The notes under the pieces are model-generated. The model saw only the letters and a list, made by a program, of their open reading frames with translations, was not told the origin of the DNA and did not search any database. A program made the translations under genes and the position numbers. A DNA stretch of 8,042 bases from an uncultured Bacillota bacterium (GTDB lineage Bacteria > Bacillota_I > Bacilli_A > RF39 > UBA660), in the NCBI GenBank assembly GCA_947168865.1, contig CAMVNN010000032.1:1-8042 (forward strand), in the 5' to 3' direction. Shown one piece after another: positions 1-4,699 of this stretch (the first letter of the stretch is position 1; each line of letters begins with the position of its first letter).

Positions 1-1
1 A

Positions 2-145
2 GTTCAAGTTATAACAGAATTTGATATATTAAAGCTATTAATTGTGATAGTATTTACTATTGCAATAGTTGCATTTGCATTTTTAATATTTTATAGAGGT
101 TTAAGAAGATACTCATCAAGTAATTTGATGATTGCAAGGATTTAA
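2..145 (+). CDS. C-terminal end of a membrane protein, probably ABC-2 type transporter permease (partial)
   Basis: The reading frame is open from the left edge and ends at TAA 143-145, giving 47 visible residues; the start lies outside the window. About 25 very hydrophobic residues (from LKLLIVIVF to AFLIFY) form one clear membrane helix, followed by a short basic tail YRGLRRYSSSNLMIARI. From knowledge of the family, a final transmembrane helix followed by a G-L-[RK]-R-Y-x-S-[GS]-N type tail is common at the C-terminus of ABC-2 type permeases of the PF06182 kind, which export substrates together with a cytoplasmic ATPase. That assignment rests only on this tail, so another polytopic membrane protein is possible. 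The gene is the last of its transcription unit: a terminator hairpin begins at its stop codon. Confidence 0.55.
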   Translation, partial: VQVITEFDILKLLIVIVFTIAIVAFAFLIFYRGLRRYSSSNLMIARI

Positions 146-166
146 GAGCATAAAATGCTCTTTTTT
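144..166 (+). terminator. Intrinsic terminator after the partial membrane-protein gene
   Basis: A 7-bp stem AAGAGCA (144-150) / TGCTCTT (156-162) with a 5-nt loop TAAAA is followed by a T-run at 161-166. The 5' arm begins inside the TAA stop codon (143-145). It separates the upstream transporter gene from the Fic locus. Confidence 0.85.
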
Positions 167-205
167 CTTGAAAAAACTTTAAAAATATAGCAAAAAAACT
201 TAAAA

Positions 206-216
206 TTTGATAAAAT
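206..216 (+). promoter_or_regulatory. Extended -10 promoter of the small ORF / Fic unit
   Basis: TTTGATAAAAT contains TG (208-209) one base before TAAAAT (211-216), an extended -10 form. No -35 match sits 16-18 nt upstream. The usual +1 distance puts the transcription start near 223, which is the first G of the GGTGAT ribosome binding site (223-228), so the predicted leader is only about 9 nt. A-tracts lie just upstream at 171-205. Confidence 0.6.
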
Positions 217-231
217 TAATGTGGTGATTGT

Positions 232-396
232 ATGGAAGAAGAAAAAATTACTAAAGTATTAGCTCTTTTTGATAAAGAAGATGTTCCATACATCCAAGTA
301 GAACAGGTTAAACAAATAGTTAATGAAGAAGAACCAAAAGTTAAGAAATTAGGTGATAATCATGACAATAGAAGAATACAACAAACTATGGGATGA
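232..396 (+). CDS. 54-aa small protein overlapping fic, candidate antitoxin (function not recognised)
   Basis: ATG 232 follows GGTGAT (223-228) at 3-nt spacing and the frame closes at TGA 394-396. The product starts MEEEKITKVLALFDKEDVPY and is rich in Glu, Lys and Asp, without a signal peptide or membrane segment. The 3' end overlaps the Fic frame by 35 nt, and the Fic ribosome binding site lies inside this gene, so translation of the two is probably coupled. Small genes just upstream of class I Fic toxins often encode antitoxins carrying an [S/T]xxxE[G/N] inhibitory motif (VbhA, YhfG). I checked and found no such motif here, so the antitoxin role is inferred from position alone. It could also be a non-functional leader ORF. 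The promoter directly in front of it supports expression. Confidence 0.55.
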   Translation: MEEEKITKVLALFDKEDVPYIQVEQVKQIVNEEEPKVKKLGDNHDNRRIQQTMG

Positions 397-1000
397 ATAT
401 CTTTATCCAGGAACAGAAGTATTAAAAAATAATCTTGGTATAATTGATCAAGAAAAGTTAAAAGAAAAAGAAGCAACTATAACATTCGAGAAATTATTAG
501 AATTAGCTACAAATCAATCGAATTTTAGACTTGATCAAGGACATTTGAAATATATCCATCAATATATTTTTGGAGAAATTTATCCTTTTGCTGGGAAATA
601 CAGAACTATCAATATGCGAAAACAACGTGGTTGGTTTTATTTTATAGATAATGATCATAATATTGAGAGCTATTTAAATCAAATATTTGCCGAAGTTAAT
701 GAAAAGCTTAAACGTTGTTATTCAAAATATGATTTTTGCGAAGTTTTAGCCTATCTTTATACAAATTTGATATATTGTCATCCATTTCGTGAAGGAAATG
801 GTAGAACTATTCGTGAATTCGTGCGTGAAGCCTCAATCGCGAAAAGTCGTGAACTAGGGACTAATTTAGAACTTGATTGGCGTTTAATCGACAAAGAAGA
901 ACTTAATGCTAAGATTGAAGTAGCTCATATGTATCCTGGTGAAACTGCCATTCTTTTTATGGATGCATTGGTGCCAATAGAAAATTTAAAGGAAAAGTGA
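362..1000 (+). CDS. Fic-family protein adenylyltransferase (AMPylator)
   Basis: The 212-residue product carries the Fic signature HPFREGNGRTIR at residues 140-151: His140 is the catalytic base, Glu144 the metal ligand position, and Arg148/Arg151 contact the ATP phosphates. The upstream FGEIYPFAGKYRTINM segment (70-85) matches the region before the Fic flap. Proteins of this family transfer AMP from ATP to Tyr, Thr or Ser of target proteins; bacterial class I forms AMPylate targets such as DNA gyrase. The target here is unknown. ATG 362 is preferred to an in-frame GTG at 353 because that GTG is part of the ribosome binding site AGGTGAT (351-357). No [S/T]xxxE[G/N] self-inhibition motif was found in the protein. 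Arg codons are mostly CGT (7 of 11), unlike its neighbours, which suggests acquisition by transfer. The stop codon lies in a terminator hairpin. Confidence 0.9.
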   Translation: MTIEEYNKLWDEYLYPGTEVLKNNLGIIDQEKLKEKEATITFEKLLELATNQSNFRLDQGHLKYIHQYIFGEIYPFAGKYRTINMRKQRGWFYFIDNDHNIESYLNQIFAEVNEKLKRCYSKYDFCEVLAYLYTNLIYCHPFREGNGRTIREFVREASIAKSRELGTNLELDWRLIDKEELNAKIEVAHMYPGETAILFMDALVPIENLKEK

Positions 1001-1016
1001 AAACTTTTCTTTTTTT
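989..1016 (+). terminator. Intrinsic terminator overlapping the fic stop codon
   Basis: GAAAAGT (992-998) pairs with ACTTTTC (1003-1009) around a GAAA tetraloop (999-1002), extended outward by G-T and A-T pairs from 989, and followed by seven T (1010-1016). The TGA stop 998-1000 lies at the top of the stem and in the loop, so the last Fic codons are part of the terminator. Confidence 0.85.
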
Positions 1017-1024
1017 CCCTTATT

Positions 1025-1033
1025 TGTTATAAT
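1025..1033 (+). promoter_or_regulatory. Extended -10 promoter of the yvcK unit
   Basis: A perfect TGTTATAAT (TG 1025-1026, TATAAT 1028-1033) stands nine bases after the terminator T-run. The -35 position for a 17-nt spacer (1005-1010, TTTTCT) lies in the terminator stem and does not resemble TTGACA. The predicted start near 1040 coincides with the GGTGAT ribosome binding site (1040-1045), giving a leader of about 9 nt. Confidence 0.75.
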
Positions 1034-1048
1034 AATTTTGGTGATTAC

Positions 1049-1999
1049 ATGAATAATAAGAAAGTTGTAGTACTCGGTGGTGGGACAGGAATGTCAACAT
1101 TGTTAAAAGGTCTAAAACTATTTCCACTAGATATAACAGCAGTTGTATCTGTAAGTGATGATGGTAAAAGTACTGGTAGATTACGTGCCGAATTTAACAC
1201 AATTGCTGTCGGTGATATTAGAAGAGTTATAACATCGCTTTCTGAAACTGAGCCTTTAATTGAAAAACTCATGAACTATCGCTTTCAGACAACAAGTGAT
1301 TTAAATGGCCATGCCGTAGGTAATTTAGTTCTAACGGCTCTTGCAAATATAACTGGAAATATGTCTGATGGAATTGAATCACTTTCTAAAGTCTTTAATT
1401 TAAAAGGAAAAGTTCTTCCTCTAACAGAAGATAATGCAACTTTAAGTGCCATAATGGAAGATGGTAGTGAAATCATTGGAGAACATAACATAACAGAATC
1501 TAATAAAAGCATAAAAAAAGTTTTTTATAAAGATGATGTTAAAACTAATCCTTTAGTTTTAGAGGAAATAAAAAAAGCGGATCTAATCATTCTAAGTATG
1601 GGTAGCCTTTATACAAGTGTAATACCTAATTTAATAACTAATGATGTTAAAAAAGCCATCAAAAAAAGCAAAGCCAAGATTATGTATGTTTGCAATATGA
1701 CTACGCAGCCAGGAGAAACAGACGAATATACAGCTAGTGATCACATTAAAGCTTTGAATGAATATTTAGGCAAAAGAAAAGTTGATGTAATAATCGCGAA
1801 TGATGGTAAAATCAAAGAAGAAATCATTGAAAAATATAGATCAACAGAACAAAAAGATGCTGTTATATTCGATAAAGAAAATCTCAAAAAAATGAAATTA
1901 CACATTATTCATAATAACTATGTAGATATATCTGAAGGGGTTATAAGACATCGTGTTGATAAACTTGCACTAGATATTTATGCATATTTAATTAAGTAG
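1049..1999 (+). CDS. yvcK: Gluconeogenesis factor YvcK/GlmR, UDP-GlcNAc-binding CofD-like protein
   Basis: The 316-residue protein has the family's Rossmann-like start KKVVVLGGGTGMSTLLKGLK (4-23), followed by VSVSDDGKSTGRLR (33-46), NGHAVGNLVLTAL (86-98), LPLTEDNATLSA (123-134) and the C-terminal VCNMTTQPGETDEYTASDHI block. Length and motif order match full-length YvcK. In Bacillus the protein (also called GlmR) binds UDP-N-acetylglucosamine, stimulates GlmS and steers carbon into peptidoglycan precursors; it is needed for growth on gluconeogenic carbon sources. ATG 1049 follows GGTGAT at 3-nt spacing. The usual partners rapZ (yvcJ) and whiA are not beside it: a Fic gene lies upstream and a transporter lies 8 nt downstream. 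The TAG stop is part of the next gene's ribosome binding site, so the two are co-transcribed. Confidence 0.93.
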   Translation: MNNKKVVVLGGGTGMSTLLKGLKLFPLDITAVVSVSDDGKSTGRLRAEFNTIAVGDIRRVITSLSETEPLIEKLMNYRFQTTSDLNGHAVGNLVLTALANITGNMSDGIESLSKVFNLKGKVLPLTEDNATLSAIMEDGSEIIGEHNITESNKSIKKVFYKDDVKTNPLVLEEIKKADLIILSMGSLYTSVIPNLITNDVKKAIKKSKAKIMYVCNMTTQPGETDEYTASDHIKALNEYLGKRKVDVIIANDGKIKEEIIEKYRSTEQKDAVIFDKENLKKMKLHIIHNNYVDISEGVIRHRVDKLALDIYAYLIK

Positions 2000-2007
2000 G
2001 GAGTTTT

Positions 2008-2904
2008 ATGAAAATAGATACAATTTTTAGTTTGCTTTGTTTTTTACTATGGGGACTAGCAGACTTATTTTATAAAAAATCAAATAATGAAAAAGATAAA
2101 TATAGTGATCTCAAAACAACAATAGTTGTTGGAATTGTAATGGGACTTTATGCAACTGGATTTATTATTTATAATGGATTTAATTTTGACAACATTGGCA
2201 CATATTTACTAGGTGTTTTAAAATATATTCCAGTTTCATTTTGTTATATACTTTCAATGTATATTGGTTATAAAGGACTAAAATATATTGAACTTTCAAT
2301 ATCAAGTCCAGTTCAAAACACAAGTGGTGTAATAACTAGTTTACTATTGGTTTTATTCTTTAAAGAAGTTTTACCAACTAAAGCATATATTGCATTTATC
2401 TTAATATTTATTGGTATATTTGGTCTTTCTATGCTTGAAAAAAAGGATAATAAGGTAGTTATAACTAAAAAGAATAAAATTTTAGCCATAATATTTCCAA
2501 TTATATATTGCTTAATAGATGGACTAGGAACATTCTTAGATGCCATTTATTTAGATAAATTTGAAATAGTTTCAGAAAATGTTGCCCTAGTTGCTTATGA
2601 ATATACATTCTTATTAGTTGCACTTTGGGGAATACTTTATTTAAAAAAACATGATGAAAAAATAACAATTAAAAAGAATACAACAATGTGGACTGCAGCT
2701 ATTTTTGAAACGTTAGGTCAATTTTTCTATGTATTCGCGATGGCAGCTGATTCCACCATTAATGCTTCAATAGTTGGAAGTTACTGTATTTTGTCATTAT
2801 TACTTTCAAGTATTTTCTTAAAAGAAAAACTGTCAGTACCAAAATATATATTTTTAACTATTGCAATTATTGGTATAGTAATTCTTGCAATATTAGATAT
2901 TTAA
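2008..2904 (+). CDS. EamA/DMT-superfamily transporter
   Basis: The 298-residue protein is almost wholly hydrophobic, with about ten transmembrane helices in two five-helix repeats, the usual DMT/EamA layout. Each repeat ends in the family's characteristic helix with a [FL]KE turn: LLLVLFFKEVLPTKAY (112-127) in the first and LLSSIFLKEKLSVPKY (265-280) in the second, each followed by a last helix. A basic loop at 145-157 (KKDNKVVITKKNK) separates the repeats and is probably cytoplasmic. Family members move amino acids, nucleosides or other small metabolites across the cytoplasmic membrane; the substrate cannot be told from the sequence. The ribosome binding site TAGGGAG (1997-2003) includes the yvcK stop, and the 8-nt gap indicates a yvcK-transporter operon. 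Its stop codon merges into a terminator. Confidence 0.85.
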   Translation: MKIDTIFSLLCFLLWGLADLFYKKSNNEKDKYSDLKTTIVVGIVMGLYATGFIIYNGFNFDNIGTYLLGVLKYIPVSFCYILSMYIGYKGLKYIELSISSPVQNTSGVITSLLLVLFFKEVLPTKAYIAFILIFIGIFGLSMLEKKDNKVVITKKNKILAIIFPIIYCLIDGLGTFLDAIYLDKFEIVSENVALVAYEYTFLLVALWGILYLKKHDEKITIKKNTTMWTAAIFETLGQFFYVFAMAADSTINASIVGSYCILSLLLSSIFLKEKLSVPKYIFLTIAIIGIVILAILDI

Positions 2905-2930
2905 ATAACTATTAATATAGTTATTTTTTT
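2903..2930 (+). terminator. Intrinsic terminator after the EamA transporter
   Basis: The 5' arm at 2903-2912 pairs with 2917-2926 around loop TAAT, a 10-bp stem with a single G-C pair (C2909-G2920), followed by a T-run to 2930. It starts within the TAA stop (2902-2904). The stem is AT-rich and therefore weak, but the T-run is good and the position is right. Confidence 0.75.
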
Positions 2931-2938
2931 GTTATAAT
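2930..2938 (+). promoter_or_regulatory. Extended -10 promoter of the 2969-4609 operon
   Basis: TGTTATAAT (TG 2930-2931, TATAAT 2933-2938) begins on the last T of the terminator's T-run. The -35 position (2910-2915) is in the hairpin and reads TATTAA. The predicted start near 2945 gives a leader of about 24 nt before ATG 2969. Confidence 0.75.
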
Positions 2939-2968
2939 AATCACGAAAGAAACATATTTAGGTGAAAT

Positions 2969-3412
2969 ATGAAACTAGCAAAATTTGATTCAAAAATCAT
3001 TCGAATAATAACAATTGATGATGAAATATATGAAGGAATAGCTTCTTATAATAGTCAAGATTATGATGAACACGAGTTTGGAAGAAATGAAGAATCAATC
3101 CAAATTGCTTATTGTTTGTTTTATAAAAATGACATAAAAAAGATAGAAGTATTAGATAATTTCAGAGACAAATATGGTCTAATTGAAGAAGTTGCAGTAA
3201 AAGATGGCATTGATTTTATCGATGAAATACTATATTCCGAAGAAGAAGAGCATATTTCTCGATTACTTTTATGCATTCTTGATCATATTGGAGAAATTAA
3301 TTATAAAGCTCTATTAAAGAAAAAATTGGAAGAATTTTATAAATATACTGAAAATAATGAACAAATTGAACTTATTGATAAAATATTTTCTAAACTTGAA
3401 GGGAATATATGA
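2969..3412 (+). CDS. Uncharacterised 147-aa protein with a possible N-terminal Sm-like (LSM) domain
   Basis: ATG 2969 follows AGGTGA (2960-2965) at 3-nt spacing. Residues 1-63 read like a small beta barrel of the Sm/LSM type: alternating beta residues in KIIRIITIDDEIYEGIASYN (9-28), with the typical acidic-turn-then-YEG pattern, an acidic insert (31-42), then SIQIAYCLFYKNDIKKIEVLD (43-63). Residues 64-147 appear helical and strongly acidic (SEEEEH at 90-95), with no family I recognise. No signal peptide or membrane helix is visible, so it is probably cytoplasmic. It is the first gene of a three-gene operon and overlaps the next gene by 4 nt (ATGA). Sm-like barrels can bind RNA or serve as protein docking modules; which applies here is unknown, and the domain call itself is tentative. 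Confidence 0.75.
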   Translation: MKLAKFDSKIIRIITIDDEIYEGIASYNSQDYDEHEFGRNEESIQIAYCLFYKNDIKKIEVLDNFRDKYGLIEEVAVKDGIDFIDEILYSEEEEHISRLLLCILDHIGEINYKALLKKKLEEFYKYTENNEQIELIDKIFSKLEGNI

Positions 3413-3969
3413 TTATAGGAATATGTGGTAAATCTGGAAGTGGCAAGAGTACACTAGCAAGTGAGTTAATTGAAGAACTTGGGCCCAATATAGTTCACCT
3501 AGATATTGATAAAATTGGTCATCAGGTGCTTTCTACTAAAAATGTAAAAAATGCATTAGTAAAAGCTTTTGGTGCACATATAATTAATAATAATATTATA
3601 AATAGATCTGAACTATCTGATATTGTTTTTAGTTCTAAAGAAAAAATGCAAGAATTAACTGATATTACATGGCCTTATATGCAAGAAATAATTGACAATT
3701 TTCTCAAAAAAAATTCTGATAAAATTATAATTCTAGATTGGCAATTATTACCAATTACTAAGTATTTTAATATGTGCAATTTAAAACTCCTTTTGGATAT
3801 TCCTTATGAAATCAGGAAAGAAAGAATTTTTGAAAGAAATAATATAAGTAATGAAAGAATAGCTTTAAGAGAAAGAGCTAGTATTACATATGATGAAAAA
3901 TCATTTGATTATGTCATATCTAATATAAATCATGATGTTATAAAGACTATTATTCAAAAAACAAGTTGA
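3409..3969 (+). CDS. coaE: Dephospho-CoA kinase-like P-loop kinase (divergent CoaE)
   Basis: The 186-residue protein opens with a Walker A motif GKSGSGKST (7-15), then HLDIDKIGHQVL (30-41), matching the D-x-D-x-I-x-H-x-VL segment of CoaE, and INRSELSDIVF (64-74), matching the CoaE RxxLxxxVF helix. LLLDIPYEIRKERIFERN (127-144) fits the lid region. CoaE phosphorylates the ribose 3'-OH of dephospho-CoA, the last step of coenzyme A synthesis, in the cytoplasm. Several usual CoaE signatures are altered: the HP pair after the helix is WP (88-89), the D-x-PLL segment is DWQLL (110-114), and the conserved R-x-x-x-Q near the end of the lid is not evident. It may be the cell's only CoaE or a paralogue with another substrate. 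It starts inside the preceding stop codon (ATGA), with ribosome binding site GAAGGGA (3398-3404). Confidence 0.78.
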   Translation: MIIGICGKSGSGKSTLASELIEELGPNIVHLDIDKIGHQVLSTKNVKNALVKAFGAHIINNNIINRSELSDIVFSSKEKMQELTDITWPYMQEIIDNFLKKNSDKIIILDWQLLPITKYFNMCNLKLLLDIPYEIRKERIFERNNISNERIALRERASITYDEKSFDYVISNINHDVIKTIIQKTS

Positions 3970-3982
3970 AAGAAGTGATAAA

Positions 3983-4609
3983 ATGAAAATAATAAGAGAT
4001 TCTAGTGAATCAGAAATGATTTTAGAATTTTTAAAAGGTGAGTTAAATTCTAGTCGTTTTAATGAAGATTTAAATAAGACTTTAGAATATTTAAATTTAA
4101 CTCCAAATATAATTACTAATGGAAACATTAATAATAATGAAGAAAATATTCAAAGATTAAAGATAATGGAATTATTTAGGGGTTATCCAACTAAAGAATT
4201 ATTTAATAACTTTCCTAAGATAAAAGAATGGAAATATGTAATGTTATCATCAAATGATATTGATAATATTTATTATATTAATTATGATTATTGGAATCTA
4301 TTATCAAATAACACTTCAAAGCCAACAGAAGCTGTTAAAAACATAAAAAAGGGAATAGAAATATATGATGTATCAAACAAGCCATTTTTAGATGGCATCA
4401 AATATTTAGAAAATAATACCTTTCCACCTATTATTTTAATAACATGCAATGAAAAAAAATATTTAATCATTGAAGGACATTCAAGAATGACAATATATGG
4501 ATTTAATCCTAATAAATTAAATGGAACATATGCATATATTGGCTATTGCACCGAAGAAGAAATGATGAAATATGATTCTAGAATGATACTTGATAAAGAA
4601 AATCTATAG
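3983..4609 (+). CDS. Uncharacterised 208-aa protein with a ParB/sulfiredoxin-like EGHSR motif
   Basis: I do not recognise a named family. The most telling part is FPPIILITCNEKKYLIIEGH followed by SRMTIYGF (147-174): a beta strand, then IIEGHSRMT, resembling the [DE]GHxR turn of ParB/sulfiredoxin-fold proteins, which place a nucleotide phosphate there. The N-terminal 40 residues look helical, and an aromatic-rich centre (WKYVMLSSNDIDNIYYINYDYW region, 83-104) precedes the motif. There is no signal peptide or membrane segment. ATG 3983 lies 13 nt after the CoaE-like gene, with AGTGAT (3974-3979) as ribosome binding site at 3-nt spacing and no terminator between, so it is the third gene of the operon. 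It shares AGA-rich arginine codon use with most neighbours. A nucleotide-dependent role alongside the kinase-like gene is only a guess. Confidence 0.8.
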   Translation: MKIIRDSSESEMILEFLKGELNSSRFNEDLNKTLEYLNLTPNIITNGNINNNEENIQRLKIMELFRGYPTKELFNNFPKIKEWKYVMLSSNDIDNIYYINYDYWNLLSNNTSKPTEAVKNIKKGIEIYDVSNKPFLDGIKYLENNTFPPIILITCNEKKYLIIEGHSRMTIYGFNPNKLNGTYAYIGYCTEEEMMKYDSRMILDKENL

Positions 4610-4629
4610 TCGATATTTAAATATTATAT

Positions 4630-4659
4630 GAGTTTTAATGATACTAAAACTCTTTTTTT
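4630..4659 (+). terminator. Intrinsic terminator after the three-gene operon
   Basis: GAGTTTTA (4630-4637) pairs with TAAAACTC (4645-4652), an 8-bp perfect stem with a 7-nt loop, followed by seven T (4653-4659). A 12-bp AT-only palindrome ATATTTAAATAT (4613-4624) lies between the stop codon and the hairpin. Confidence 0.9.
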
Positions 4660-4660
4660 A

Positions 4661-4669
4661 TGCTATAAT
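4661..4669 (+). promoter_or_regulatory. Extended -10 promoter of lysA
   Basis: TGCTATAAT (TG 4661-4662, TATAAT 4664-4669) starts one base after the terminator T-run. The -35 position (4641-4646, ATACTA) lies in the hairpin loop and 3' arm. The predicted start near 4676 leaves a leader of about 24 nt. The 17-nt block 4653-4669 recurs exactly at 5962-5978. Confidence 0.8.
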
Positions 4670-4699
4670 CTGATTATATTTTACATGAGAGGTAAAAGT

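Noticed and set aside
353..361. GTG at 353 as the fic start
   Set aside because: The GTG is part of the AGGTGAT ribosome binding site of ATG 362, and nothing suitable lies upstream of it.
1045..1512. Minus-strand open frames opposite yvcK (1045-1272 and 1285-1512)
   Set aside because: They lie wholly within a well-supported gene, lack ribosome binding sites and match nothing; they mirror the coding strand's composition. The same holds for the other minus-strand frames (2313-2546, 3901-4128, 4288-4470, 5314-5511, 5967-6185).
4613..4624. 12-bp palindrome ATATTTAAATAT
   Set aside because: It consists only of A and T in very AT-rich DNA, between a stop codon and a terminator; no functional role can be supported.
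4628..4699. In-frame upstream ATG (4628) that would add 24 residues to lysA
   Set aside because: It lies in front of the terminator hairpin and the extended -10, so it would not be on the lysA transcript; the added residues are a translation of the terminator and promoter. ATG 4700 has a ribosome binding site and fits the family N-terminus.
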